DNA of 38,304 nt from an uncultured Flavobacteriales bacterium (GTDB lineage Bacteria > Bacteroidota > Bacteroidia > Flavobacteriales_D > Parvicellaceae), in assembly GCA_913030835.1 (NCBI GenBank), contig CAJWDP010000031.1, forward strand, positions 1 to 38,304, given 5' to 3'. A program made the position numbers and the translations under genes. The notes under the pieces are model-generated. The model was not told the origin of the DNA. It did not search any database and was given only the letters and a program-made list of their open reading frames with translations. Shown here in pieces: positions 18,100-27,001 of the stretch. How positions within the stretch are numbered: the stretch's first letter is position 1; every line of letters starts with the position of its first letter.

Positions 18100-18339
18100 A
18101 TGAAAAAACTCACCAGACTTTGGCCCATTCTTTTTTTGTTCCTGTTTGTTACAATCGGAAATACTGCTAGTGCTCAATTGGCTGGAGGTGGTCCTCCTGG
18201 AGATCCGGATGGAGGAGATCCCCCTTGTTGGCCACCACCGTGCATACCGATAGACGGTGGCTTAGGTGTCTTACTTGCAGCCGGAGCTATTTTTGGTGGC
18301 AAGAAGCTCTACGACGCTTCAAAGGAAACAGATAGTTGA
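18100..18339 (+). CDS. Small PID-CTERM exosortase substrate
   Basis: The 79-residue protein has an N-terminal signal peptide (MKKLTRLWPILFLF, cleavage after ASAQ) and a Gly/Pro-rich middle with two cysteines (DPPCWPPPC). It ends with a sorting signal: the motif PIDGGLG, a hydrophobic helix (VLLAAGAIFGG) and a short KKLY basic tail. This tripartite layout is the PID-CTERM type recognised by Bacteroidota exosortases. The exosortase gene follows 19 bp later, so this is probably its cognate target. I start it at ATG 18100, not GTG 18061, because the -7 box at 18075-18082 would otherwise lie inside the gene. The mature protein would be only about 30 residues before the PID motif, so it may be a structural or attachment peptide rather than an enzyme. 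Confidence 0.85.
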   Translation: MKKLTRLWPILFLFLFVTIGNTASAQLAGGGPPGDPDGGDPPCWPPPCIPIDGGLGVLLAAGAIFGGKKLYDASKETDS

Positions 18340-18358
18340 GACACAGCTCGGCTTTTCT

Positions 18359-18940
18359 ATGAAACGAGTTTTCCGAAATAAAGTAATCGGGTTTCTTGTA
18401 ACTGCCTTGCTTCTTTTCGTTTCTTGGCAATTTCTTTATATCTATTTCATTAATACTCAAACCGATTTAGATGGATTAGTGTCCAAAAACCTAGCTTACT
18501 CTGCAAACGAACTGTTGCACTTTTTTGGATACAATAGTATTGTTGACATTCAATTCCTTTTTGAAGAAGGAAAGGAAGTCAGATACATTATTCTAAGAAT
18601 GATTGACAGCAATTTACCTGGAGTGCGAATTGGTGATGCCTGCAACGGATTGAACCTATTTGGTCTTTTTATAATTGTAATTGCTGCGTTTCCTACTCGA
18701 GAAAACAAGTCAAAAAACTTACACAAGCTATGGTATATTCCTCTTGGAATCTTGCTGATTCATCTGGTTAACATGATTCGAGTGACCATTTTAACCGTTA
18801 TTGCAACGTACAACTATGAAGCATTGAACTTTAATCACGATGTGACCTTTAAGCTGATTACATACACCTTTATATTCTTTCTTTGGTATATCTGGATGAC
18901 AAAATTTGCAGGGTTCAGCATGAAAAAGCAAACCCAATGA
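18359..18940 (+). CDS. xrtF: Exosortase family protein XrtF
   Basis: This 193-residue membrane protein shows the exosortase/archaeosortase catalytic set: C95 in RIGDACNGLNLF, R141 in NMIRVTILT and H160 in NFNHDVTF. These residues lie at the outer edge of membrane helices; there are about five helices in total. Exosortases cleave C-terminal sorting signals and transfer the protein to a cell-surface acceptor. The short length and Flavobacteriia context fit XrtF. I use ATG 18359; a longer frame from 18266 only overlaps the preceding gene in another frame. The stop overlaps the next gene as ATGA. Confidence 0.88.
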   Translation: MKRVFRNKVIGFLVTALLLFVSWQFLYIYFINTQTDLDGLVSKNLAYSANELLHFFGYNSIVDIQFLFEEGKEVRYIILRMIDSNLPGVRIGDACNGLNLFGLFIIVIAAFPTRENKSKNLHKLWYIPLGILLIHLVNMIRVTILTVIATYNYEALNFNHDVTFKLITYTFIFFLWYIWMTKFAGFSMKKQTQ

Positions 18941-19413
18941 AAAAACATTGGAGTATAGCAATCAACCTGTTCTTTCTAGCCATCATCTCCGGCCTATATT
19001 TCTTAAGGGACTTTGTGTTTATCAACGCCAATAGTCAGCTCAAATATTTAAAAGGCGTCAAAGGAAATGAATATGCAGAATTGTATCCGAACTATACGCA
19101 TTCTAAAATGGCTGATTTTTTTGGAGATTGGACAATGGAAACCATTGTTTCGTTTAAATGGTATATGACCATTGCATTTACGCTATCATTTGGTTTGTTG
19201 ACCTTTACGGGTCTGAAGCTTACAAAAAACAGAAAAGCAGCTAATTATACAATATCCATCTACATCCTCTGCTTCATAATCGCCTATCTGATCTCCTTAT
19301 TTGCCTACCCCGTTGCTAGACAAATAGTTGGTTTTTTACACAGTCCTATACCCTATTTACTTTTATTGATAGCAGGGTTCATTGAAATTAGAATTAGAAA
19401 TAACCATGGATGA
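18937..19413 (+). CDS. Exosortase F system-associated membrane protein
   Basis: This 158-residue protein has about four membrane helices (about 5-23, 68-86, 98-118 and 128-146). A soluble loop after the first helix holds FVFINANSQLKYLKG. It matches, in position and general layout, the membrane protein that routinely follows xrtF in Flavobacteriia. Its role is unknown; it may help the sortase or bind the acceptor. The start overlaps the xrtF stop by 4 nt (ATGA), implying coupled translation. Its end overlaps the next gene's ATG (19406) by 8 nt, so the whole set 18100-20086 may be one transcript. Confidence 0.78.
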   Translation: MKKHWSIAINLFFLAIISGLYFLRDFVFINANSQLKYLKGVKGNEYAELYPNYTHSKMADFFGDWTMETIVSFKWYMTIAFTLSFGLLTFTGLKLTKNRKAANYTISIYILCFIIAYLISLFAYPVARQIVGFLHSPIPYLLLLIAGFIEIRIRNNHG

Positions 19414-20086
19414 AAGTCGCATTTTATACGAGGACAATCATTTGATTGCCATCAAAAAACTTCCTTCGGATATCGTTCAGGGCGATAAAACCGGAGACAA
19501 GCCACTAAGCGAGGTGGTAAAATCTTTTCTCAAAGAAAAATACAACAAACCGGGAAATGTTTTTTGCGGAGTAATACATCGCATCGACCGACCTGTAAGC
19601 GGCATCGTTGTTTTCGCCAAAACGTCAAAAGCGTTGGCTCGAATGAACAAGCTATTTCAGGAAAAAAGAGTTCAAAAAGTCTATTGGGCTATAGTAAAGA
19701 ACAAGCCTGCAAAGAACAAAGAAACGATCGAGCATTACTTGCGTAAAAATCAAAATCAAAATAAGTCTTATCCAGCGGACCCCTCAAAGGGAAAAAAATG
19801 CTCTTTGACTTTCGAGCGCCTCCAATCAAGCGATCATTACCATTTATTAAAAATTACTCCACATACTGGCAGACACCATCAAATCCGCTGTCAACTTAGT
19901 CTAATCGGAAGCCCCATCAAAGGTGACCTTAAATATGGGTTTGAAAGATCCAACAAAAATGGATCGATACACTTGCATGCCGCTGAGATAGAATTTGAGC
20001 ACCCGGTTTCCAACCAAATAATAAAAATAGCTTGCCCTCCTCCAGAAGATAATTTATGGGACTATTTTGTAGCGGCTATGCCTTGA
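19406..20086 (+). CDS. RluA-family 23S/tRNA pseudouridine synthase
   Basis: The 226-residue protein makes pseudouridine in rRNA or tRNA; the target base cannot be inferred. The catalytic aspartate is D61 in VIHRIDRPVSG. The later family block HTGRHHQIRCQLSLIGSPIKGD is present. No S4 domain precedes the catalytic domain, so it belongs to the short RluA/RluC-type lineage. I choose ATG 19406 over an in-frame TTG at 19382, because the natural start MDESRILYEDNHLIAI aligns with relatives. The 3' end overlaps the convergent arfB gene by 11 nt. Confidence 0.92.
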   Translation: MDESRILYEDNHLIAIKKLPSDIVQGDKTGDKPLSEVVKSFLKEKYNKPGNVFCGVIHRIDRPVSGIVVFAKTSKALARMNKLFQEKRVQKVYWAIVKNKPAKNKETIEHYLRKNQNQNKSYPADPSKGKKCSLTFERLQSSDHYHLLKITPHTGRHHQIRCQLSLIGSPIKGDLKYGFERSNKNGSIHLHAAEIEFEHPVSNQIIKIACPPPEDNLWDYFVAAMP

Positions 20087-20480
20087 ATTTTCGTCGATTC
20101 TCTTTGATTTGAGACCTCTTCTTTTTTTTCTCAAGTCGTTTCTCTTTTTGCTTTAAAGAAACTCCTGTCTTTTTCCTTTTCTTTTTTTGCCGTAAAGATT
20201 CTGTTATCAGTGCAACAAACTTTTGATTCGCCAGACTTCTGTTTCTATGCTGACTCCTGTATTTTTGTGCAACAATTTGAATCTTCCCTCCCCGGTTAAT
20301 TTTGTTCCCGAGCTCGCGATGTATTCGATCAATTTGTTCCGATTGCAAGACAGAGGTGGTGTTTAAGTCAAAAACTAAAATCACTTTAGACTCGACTTTG
20401 TTGACATGTTGCCCCCCCTTACCCTTGCTTCTCGAAGTAAGGTAAGTAACTTCATCCAATATTGCCTTTTGATCAAACAA
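20076..20480 (-). CDS. arfB: Alternative ribosome-rescue factor ArfB (GGQ peptidyl-tRNA hydrolase)
   Basis: The 134-residue protein carries the class I release-factor GGQ motif (residues 22-24 within SKGKGGQHVNKVESKV) and a lysine/arginine-rich C-terminal tail (about 95-134). This is the ArfB/YaeJ layout. The tail enters the empty mRNA channel of a stalled ribosome while GGQ hydrolyses the peptidyl-tRNA. Length and domain order are normal. The gene is convergent with the RluA-type gene (11-bp overlap) and divergent from the MORN-like gene. No clear promoter is visible in 20481-20566. Confidence 0.93.
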   Translation of the reverse strand: MFDQKAILDEVTYLTSRSKGKGGQHVNKVESKVILVFDLNTTSVLQSEQIDRIHRELGNKINRGGKIQIVAQKYRSQHRNRSLANQKFVALITESLRQKKKRKKTGVSLKQKEKRLEKKKKRSQIKENRRKFKA

Positions 20481-20566
20481 ACCAAACTAATAACGTATCT
20501 ACATGTAAAAAGATGCAACCTATGATCCGTTATTAATCGTTTACATAGAAAATATATATTCGTTCT

Positions 20567-21007
20567 GTGCATAATTCAATTGTTGTCTTTATACTCTTTT
20601 TACTGGCTGTTCCGGGATTCTCACAATACGATCGGACTCAAACGATACAAATAGACACATTCTCAAATGGTCAAATTTTTATGTATAAAAAGACTAAAAG
20701 AATACAGTCCAAAAAGTTTCAGTTGCATGAGTTTTATTTGAGACAAGAGGACAAGCACAAGTACTTCTTTCCCAATGGAAAATTATCTACCGAGGTTACC
20801 AGAATTACAAAAAAAGGAACCTACGGCAAGTATTGTTATGAAATAAAATTTGAACAAAAGGAATATTATAAAAATGGAAAGCTGAAAAGTAAGGAGGTCA
20901 ATTTGTGTGACTGCTACAAAGTAAAAAAGTACCAATATGATGAGAGAGGAAAACGAATTTCGTTTGAATTCACAAAAAATCGCTGGATTAGAAGAAAAAT
21001 GGACTGA
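20567..21007 (+). CDS. Secreted MORN-like hypothetical protein
   Basis: This 146-residue product begins at GTG 20567 with a clean signal peptide (MHNSIVVFILFLLAVPGFSQ). The mature part is strongly basic and contains repeating YFFPNGKLS, YYKNGKLKS and YDERGKRIS units. These resemble the MORN-type or YwqK-like beta-hairpin repeats that are common in Bacteroidota exported proteins. Function is unknown. No ATG gives a sensible alternative start. Its last 71 bases overlap the beginning of the M23 gene in another frame, so the two are presumably co-transcribed. Confidence 0.7.
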   Translation: MHNSIVVFILFLLAVPGFSQYDRTQTIQIDTFSNGQIFMYKKTKRIQSKKFQLHEFYLRQEDKHKYFFPNGKLSTEVTRITKKGTYGKYCYEIKFEQKEYYKNGKLKSKEVNLCDCYKVKKYQYDERGKRISFEFTKNRWIRRKMD

Positions 21008-21653
21008 AATTACATCCGGTTTAAATCAAGTTGATCCGTCAGAAGTAATCGCCAACGTTAGATCAGAATCAAAAAGGGTCGATTTGTCTGAGCAAAAAAT
21101 TAAAGGATTAACTATCAATTTATCGGATAACAAACAGCTGGCAAATTACATCTTTCAGGACGACAGCACCAGATTTGGAGGTTATTTGGAGCAACGAAAT
21201 TTATATGCTCGCTTTCCCGAATTCAACCAAAATGAGGTAAGAAATATTCACTTAGGAATCGATATATGGACCGCACAAGACACTGCCGTATTTTGTCCTA
21301 TTGATGCTGTTGTACAATCCGTCCGTTCAAATGAAGGACGGGGAAATTATGGACCAACAATTATATTGATGCACAAATTGAGCAACCATACTTTTTTTAC
21401 CCTCTATGGTCATCTTTCAAGAGAATCTATAGCTAATTTATGCGAAGGTCAGCTAATAAAGAAAGGACAGCAATTTGCAACAATTGGAACAGAAGAAGAA
21501 AACGGGGAATGGCCTCCACACCTGCATTTTCAAGTAATTCTCGAACTATCAAATAATACTGGAGATTTTCCCGGGGTTTGTTCTATTAATGACAAAGAAT
21601 TCTACAAGGTCCTTTCTCCGGATCCAAATCTGATTCTTCGCATTCCAGCATAA
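20937..21653 (+). CDS. M23-family metallopeptidase without signal peptide
   Basis: The 238-residue protein contains a LytM/M23 zinc peptidase domain (about 100-200). Ligands and catalytic histidines are intact: H105 and D109 in HLGIDIW, H159 in LYGHL, and H195 and H197 in PHLHFQV. M23 enzymes usually cut peptide bridges of peptidoglycan. This one has no signal peptide and belongs to a Bacteroidota group recognisable by GGYLEQRNLY, the HLGID block and DFPGVC near the end. Its cellular target is unclear. The annotated start at 20937 (or ATG 20940) overlaps the previous gene by about 70 nt. No closer in-frame start exists before residue 25, so the overlap seems real. Confidence 0.85.
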   Translation: MMREENEFRLNSQKIAGLEEKWTEITSGLNQVDPSEVIANVRSESKRVDLSEQKIKGLTINLSDNKQLANYIFQDDSTRFGGYLEQRNLYARFPEFNQNEVRNIHLGIDIWTAQDTAVFCPIDAVVQSVRSNEGRGNYGPTIILMHKLSNHTFFTLYGHLSRESIANLCEGQLIKKGQQFATIGTEEENGEWPPHLHFQVILELSNNTGDFPGVCSINDKEFYKVLSPDPNLILRIPA

Positions 21654-21668
21654 GTGACAAAAGGTATT

Positions 21669-22427
21669 TCACTTTTTAAAATGATCTAAAAACGCTTGTT
21701 TACGAGACGCGGAAACGTCAACCTGGCTGCCGTCATTCATTTCAACATAACCTCCTTTTCCTTTCTTATATGCTTTTACATAATTCACATTGATCAAATG
21801 AGATTTATGCACACGGATAAAACCTACCTCACTTAGCACCTCTTCATAATGCTTCAGCGTTCTACAGATTACTTTTCGGGTTCCATCTTTTAAATGAAAG
21901 TCTGTGAAATTATCATTCGCCTGACACCTTATTATTTCCTGAACTTCCACTACTTCAAATCCATCCATTACCGGTAATACTACTTTTTTTAGCTGGCTAT
22001 TGGTAATGTGGATATTTTCCAACAAAACCTTTGTGTTGATATGTGCATCGCTTTGTTCCTTCAGCAATATCTTTTCTCTCACCTTCGTTGTCGCTGCAAT
22101 GAGGTCGTCAATATCAATAGGTTTTAACAAATAATGAGATGCGCTGTAATTAATGGCCTTAATAGCATAATGTGAGTATGCAGTGACAAAGATTGTCTCA
22201 AAAAATACTTCTTCAAACTTTTCCAGTAAATCAAAAGCATTGCCGAAAGGCATTTCTACGTCCAAAAATACCAGATCAGGTTGATGATCTTTGATACAGG
22301 AAACTCCTTCCTCCACATTTCCACTTTCACCAATTACTTCAACTCCATCGCAGTATTTATCAATATAGTTCTTCAAGGTTAGTCTACTTGCCTCTTCGTC
22401 TTCAACTATAACGGCCCGTATTTTCAT
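21669..22427 (-). CDS. LytTR-family response regulator
   Basis: The 252-residue regulator has a receiver domain (1-120) with the acidic pocket ED at 9-10, the phospho-acceptor D56 in LVFLDVEMP and a conserved K in LLKPID. A LytTR DNA-binding domain follows (about 148-250, including ANDNFTDFHLKDG and RVHKSHLINVNYVK). It should bind direct repeats upstream of target genes when phosphorylated by its partner kinase. The start codon overlaps the kinase stop as ATGA, so the two form a coupled two-component operon. No target sites were identified in the window. Confidence 0.94.
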   Translation of the reverse strand: MKIRAVIVEDEEASRLTLKNYIDKYCDGVEVIGESGNVEEGVSCIKDHQPDLVFLDVEMPFGNAFDLLEKFEEVFFETIFVTAYSHYAIKAINYSASHYLLKPIDIDDLIAATTKVREKILLKEQSDAHINTKVLLENIHITNSQLKKVVLPVMDGFEVVEVQEIIRCQANDNFTDFHLKDGTRKVICRTLKHYEEVLSEVGFIRVHKSHLINVNYVKAYKKGKGGYVEMNDGSQVDVSASRKQAFLDHFKK

Positions 22428-24388
22428 GCATCGTATTTTTTTGGAATTTCTATCTCTACTTTAGTCCCTGTCCCGTCATCATTCAGATCTGAAACAGTCA
22501 GTGAAATGTCTTGATTGTACAATTGTTTAATTATTCGAAGTCTCTCTTCCGTATTTTTCATTCCGGTTGATTTCCCTTCTGATTGATGTGTTGTTTTTAA
22601 TTCCTGAGATCTTGATCTACCAATTCCATTATCTTGTATGATCCAGTACAGACGGTTTTCGGATTCGCTGCATACCACTTTCAACATTCCTTTCTGCTCT
22701 TTGTACCGCAATCCATGCCAAACGGCATTTTCAATGTAGGGTTGAATTAGCATAGGGGGTACTTTCACTTCGTCTGAGGATTCAACTTTCACATCAAATT
22801 GAAAATCAAACTTATCCTCAAATCTCAAATGCTCTAGTCCCAAATACAATTCTAATGTCTTCAACTCACTTGTCAGACTGACAAAATCGTGTTTGGAATT
22901 TTCCAAAACCATTCGCATCAATCGTGAAAACTCTGATAAATATTTATTCGCCGACCTTTCATCACTTTGAGAAATAAAACTATTCACAGAATTCAAAGAA
23001 TTGAAAATAAAATGAGGGTTCATCTGAGTCCGCAGAGATTTCAACAACAATAATTTGTTCGCTTTTTTCTTCTCCTTATTTCCTCTAAGAAAAATGATCA
23101 ATGAAATCAGCAATATAGATATTCCCGCTGCAAGACTATACATCATGATTCGAGAAACCCTGGCTTCATCTTCTTTCTCCTTCAGTGCCAAATCAAATTG
23201 CAGATGATTTAAACTTGCCTCTTTTTTCAATAGATCAATGTGCTTATCCCTGTCGGACAGCTCTGCTTCCAATTTTAGCGCCAACAGTTTTTCATTTTCC
23301 TGCTCTCGTATCAAAGAATCTTTGGTCTTTACGAATTGCTTGTATGCTCCAAGTGCTTTGTCGTAATCCCCCGCCTTTTCATAGGCTTCGAAAAGCGCCT
23401 CATAACCTAGCACCTCGTTTTCCAAGACACCTATGTCGGAAGCAATATCAATGGAAGTTTTTAAATAGGGAATTGCCTCAAGCGGTTTAGCATTCTGCAA
23501 ATACGCCTGCCCTTGGTTGAAATTCGACTGATAGAGGTTTTCATCTAACACTTGAATTTCCTGTTCCTCAGTGCGGTCTGGTTTCTCTCTTTTCTTTATT
23601 TTTTGTTTTTCTTTTGAGAAATATTTGATTGCTTTTTCATTAGATTCTAGCTGCCCCTTAACATTGCCCCTGCTTCCGAAAAAACTATTCACATTCTGAT
23701 AATAGCCCTGAACAGCCTCATTGTTGTTACTATTTATTCCGTTTACCAATCCTTGTTCGTAATTGTCAAATGCCTTAGCCGAATCATTTTTAACGTCGTA
23801 AATATTACCTATGTGATTATAGATCAAAGCAAGCTCCTCGGAATTCCCATTTAATTCAGCTTTTCTTTTTCTCCTTTCAAAAATCTCTAATGCCACATCA
23901 TATTCTCCTGAATTGAAATAAAGTCTGGACAGTGCCTTTTCAATTTCATCGATATCCTTTTGTTTGTTTTGCTTTTCTGCAATTTCCAAAACCTCGTTAT
24001 ATCGATCTATGGCAATTGCCGCATTGCTACTTGCGTCGTATGTTTTTGCCAAATACATCCGACTGATGTAGTCCCCATCCTCATCTTCCAGAGATTTGAA
24101 CAATTTATGCGCTTTCATAAAGCTCTCAATGGCGAGGTTATACTTACTCAGTTCAAAGTTGATGGACCCAATTGTATTGTAGCAATGGGCTTCAGCTCGG
24201 GAATCGGAATTTTTCAATGATAGCTCCAATCCCTTCTCCGCAAGGGTGAAAGAGCTGTCCAGGTCTACAGAAATTAGTCTGTTTGCAGCATTGATCAAGT
24301 AATATGGATTTTCCTGAATCAGCTGATCGGATTGACCAAGAGCCGAAAATGCGAATAACAGCGCTACTATTCCCAAGAATTTATTCAA
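22424..24388 (-). CDS. TPR-containing sensor histidine kinase (LytS/YehU type)
   Basis: From TTG 24388 the product is 654 residues. The order is a signal peptide (MNKFLGIVALLFAFSALGQ), tetratricopeptide repeats in the periplasm (about 30-360), a coiled coil (about 365-410), one membrane helix (about 413-435), a His_kinase domain and an ATPase domain. The phospho-accepting histidine is H459 in QMNPHFIFNSLNS. The N-box is ENAVWHG (N554) and the G1 box DNGIG (586-590). It should sense an unknown envelope signal through TPR contacts and phosphorylate the adjacent LytTR regulator. An ATG at 24448 would add 20 acidic residues in front of the signal peptide. A promoter (24407-24435) lies inside that extension, so I prefer the TTG. 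Confidence 0.88.
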   Translation of the reverse strand: MNKFLGIVALLFAFSALGQSDQLIQENPYYLINAANRLISVDLDSSFTLAEKGLELSLKNSDSRAEAHCYNTIGSINFELSKYNLAIESFMKAHKLFKSLEDEDGDYISRMYLAKTYDASSNAAIAIDRYNEVLEIAEKQNKQKDIDEIEKALSRLYFNSGEYDVALEIFERRKRKAELNGNSEELALIYNHIGNIYDVKNDSAKAFDNYEQGLVNGINSNNNEAVQGYYQNVNSFFGSRGNVKGQLESNEKAIKYFSKEKQKIKKREKPDRTEEQEIQVLDENLYQSNFNQGQAYLQNAKPLEAIPYLKTSIDIASDIGVLENEVLGYEALFEAYEKAGDYDKALGAYKQFVKTKDSLIREQENEKLLALKLEAELSDRDKHIDLLKKEASLNHLQFDLALKEKEDEARVSRIMMYSLAAGISILLISLIIFLRGNKEKKKANKLLLLKSLRTQMNPHFIFNSLNSVNSFISQSDERSANKYLSEFSRLMRMVLENSKHDFVSLTSELKTLELYLGLEHLRFEDKFDFQFDVKVESSDEVKVPPMLIQPYIENAVWHGLRYKEQKGMLKVVCSESENRLYWIIQDNGIGRSRSQELKTTHQSEGKSTGMKNTEERLRIIKQLYNQDISLTVSDLNDDGTGTKVEIEIPKKYDA

Positions 24389-24406
24389 TCGAGCTAAATT
24401 AAAATC

Positions 24407-24435
24407 TAAATATATGGATTCGGTAAGTGATACAA
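24407..24435 (-). promoter_or_regulatory. Promoter of the histidine kinase/LytTR operon
   Basis: On the minus strand TTG (24435-24433), an 18-bp spacer and TATATTTA (24414-24407; one mismatch to TAnnTTTG) are found. Transcription would begin near 24400, about 12 nt before the TTG start codon at 24388. That argues against the upstream ATG at 24448. Confidence 0.5.
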
Positions 24436-24525
24436 GTTCAATTTGCATGCCATATCACGCGAAAATAATGCAAGCACCCAGTGAAAAGGAGTGTTTACTA
24501 ATTTACAACGGGAATATGCCAATTA

Positions 24526-26994
24526 TTAGATCGGATCAACATCTATACGCACCACGCAGGCTTTGAATTCTTTGTTTTGTTTGAAATCAATAATACAATC
24601 CGTAACATATCTCTTGATTTTTCCCGGCGAAGCATTTCTGTCAAATTTGATCAAAATATTCAGCAAATAATAGTTTCGAACTCTTGAAATGGCGGGGTAT
24701 TCAGGTCCTAGAACCCAACCCTTCAATTTGGTTTGCAAGAGCTTCGTGAGTGCCCTTGCACCGCTATCTGCCAATGCTTTGTCTTTATTTTTAACGGTTA
24801 GTAGAATAAGTCTGTAAAATGGAGGATAGTTAAAATTTCTACGTTCCAGTAATTCCTGTTTGTACATACCGGTAAAATCATTTGCCATCACTTTTTGAAT
24901 GATCCAATGATTTGGATTCCATGTTTGCACGATTACCTTTCCTCGTTTTTGTCTGCGACCTGCTCTACCACTAACCTGAGCCATGAGCTGGTAGGATCGT
25001 TCAAATGCCCGAAAATCCGGAAAATTCAGCATCTGATCCGCATTCAAAATACCAACAAGAGATACATTGTCGAAGTCAAGACCTTTTGTAACCATTTGAG
25101 TTCCAACCAGAATATCGATTTCACGGTCTTCAAATGACTGAAGCAAGTTTTGATAAGCATTCTTATTCCGCGTTGTGTCCAGATCCATTCTTCTGATTCG
25201 AGCACCATTCAACAGGGTATTCAGTTCCTCTTCAATCTGTTCAGTTCCGAATCCCATCATTTGCAGTTTATGACTTCCGCATCCTTCACACACTCGAAAC
25301 GGCTGAACGCTATACCCGCAATAATGACAACTCAGACGGTTGTCGTATTTGTGGTAGGTTAAACTAACATCGCATCTGGTACACTGTGGAACCCAACCAC
25401 ATTCTTCGCATGAACATTGCGGAGCATATCCCCTTCTATTTTGAAATAATATGATCTGTTCGCCTTGCTCCAAAGCCTCTCTAACACTGGAAAGAAGAAA
25501 TGACGTGAAATTGCCATTCATGGTCTTTTTCCTCTTCTCTTCTTTGATATCTGCGCAAAAAACCTCCGGAAGTTTAAGGCCTCCAAACCTGTTTTTCAAT
25601 TCAACTAGCCCATAATTTTGATTGTTCGCATTCCAATAGGTTTCAATCGAAGGTGTTGCCGTACCTAATATCACTTTTGAATTTGTTATGCCGGCAAGCA
25701 TCATAGATGCGTCACGAGCATTGTATCTCGGGGCTGGATCGAATTGTTTGAATGAATTCTCGTGCTCCTCATCAACTATAATAAGGTCAAGTTTTTGAAA
25801 GGGTAAAAACAGTGCTGATCGAGCTCCAATTACAACATCGTAACCTTCACCTTTCAATACCTTATTCCATATTTCAACTCGCTCCTGGGCATTGAACTTC
25901 GAATGATATACCCCCACCCTATTTCCAAAGTATCGTTTCAATCGGTGGATCAGCTGGGTGGTAAGCGCAATTTCGGGAACCAAATAAAGTGCCTTACCAC
26001 CCTGTTCTATGACTTCCTTAATTTTTCTAACGTATACTTCTGTTTTACCACTACCTGTAACCCCATGAAGCAAACAAACCCGTTTTTCATCCAGTATCTT
26101 GTTGATTGTATTCAGTGCATTTTCCTGTTCCTCATTTAAATTGAGTAAGGAATTCGTTTCTAATTCATCTAGTTGTAAACGACCTACTTCTTTCTGATAA
26201 ATTTCTACTATCCCTTTTTTAACCAACTGATTAACTTGAGAAGAATTGGCATTCGATGATTTCTGTAAGTTGACTTTACGCACTTCTCGTTTAGAATTGC
26301 CAAACAGGTTACTCAATTCTACATATCTCATTAACAGTTCCAACTGTTTGGGCGCTCTTTGCAATTCATCAAAAGCGATCTGTAATTTTTCCTCGTTTGA
26401 ATATTCAGCACTGAGTTTTACAAATGAATCAATCTTCGGTTGGTATCTTTCTTTCAGTTCTTCCTCAATAAGAACGGCTTTCTTTTCCAATAAGGATTTA
26501 ACTATTGGATAAACCGTCTTCTGATCCAATAATTCAGAAACATCCATCAAACTCAGGACCATCTGTATTTCTAAAGCCTCAACAACAAGGAATTCCTTAT
26601 CTGAAAGACGGTCGTAATCCCGATCAAAATCCGGATTTGAAATCAACTTGGTTTCACTGGCAAGTTTAAAAGAAGCAGGCAAGGCAGATACCATGACCTC
26701 ACCTATGGTGCATAAGTAATAGTCCGCCAACCATTCCCAAAATTGAAACTGGCTCTCTGTCACTATTTCTGATTCGTCCAAAACAGACTCAATGTATTTT
26801 GCCTGGTAAGCTTCTGGGGCTTTTTCATGAATACATCGAACCAACGCAGAATATCTCTTTCTACGTCCAAATTCCACCACGACTCGCTGACCCGGAACAA
26901 CCAGATCATTTAAATCCATAGGAACTCTATACGTGAACGTATTCGGAACAGCAACGGGTAAAATGACATCTACGAATTTTGTTGTTCTATTCAA
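24526..26994 (-). CDS. priA: Primosomal replication-restart helicase PriA
   Basis: The 822-residue helicase reloads the replisome at stalled forks. It has the N-terminal 3'-DNA-binding domain (about 1-110), a helicase core with Walker A GVTGSGKT (311-318) and DEEH box (408-411), and a zinc-binding module. Its eight cysteines are C529, C532, C538, C541, C556, C559, C569 and C572. The GTQMVTKGLDFDNV block and the C-terminal domain follow. E. coli PriA is 732 residues; the extra length lies mostly between residues 120 and 290. The gene starts 7 bp after the pfkA stop, so the two are probably one transcript. No separate promoter is visible. Confidence 0.96.
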   Translation of the reverse strand: MNRTTKFVDVILPVAVPNTFTYRVPMDLNDLVVPGQRVVVEFGRRKRYSALVRCIHEKAPEAYQAKYIESVLDESEIVTESQFQFWEWLADYYLCTIGEVMVSALPASFKLASETKLISNPDFDRDYDRLSDKEFLVVEALEIQMVLSLMDVSELLDQKTVYPIVKSLLEKKAVLIEEELKERYQPKIDSFVKLSAEYSNEEKLQIAFDELQRAPKQLELLMRYVELSNLFGNSKREVRKVNLQKSSNANSSQVNQLVKKGIVEIYQKEVGRLQLDELETNSLLNLNEEQENALNTINKILDEKRVCLLHGVTGSGKTEVYVRKIKEVIEQGGKALYLVPEIALTTQLIHRLKRYFGNRVGVYHSKFNAQERVEIWNKVLKGEGYDVVIGARSALFLPFQKLDLIIVDEEHENSFKQFDPAPRYNARDASMMLAGITNSKVILGTATPSIETYWNANNQNYGLVELKNRFGGLKLPEVFCADIKEEKRKKTMNGNFTSFLLSSVREALEQGEQIILFQNRRGYAPQCSCEECGWVPQCTRCDVSLTYHKYDNRLSCHYCGYSVQPFRVCEGCGSHKLQMMGFGTEQIEEELNTLLNGARIRRMDLDTTRNKNAYQNLLQSFEDREIDILVGTQMVTKGLDFDNVSLVGILNADQMLNFPDFRAFERSYQLMAQVSGRAGRRQKRGKVIVQTWNPNHWIIQKVMANDFTGMYKQELLERRNFNYPPFYRLILLTVKNKDKALADSGARALTKLLQTKLKGWVLGPEYPAISRVRNYYLLNILIKFDRNASPGKIKRYVTDCIIDFKQNKEFKACVVRIDVDPI

Positions 26995-27001
26995 TGCAAA
27001 A

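Noticed and set aside
18266-18358. N-terminal extension of the exosortase
   Set aside because: The extra 31 residues overlap the PID-CTERM gene in another frame and do not resemble exosortase N-termini; ATG 18359 gives a normal first helix.
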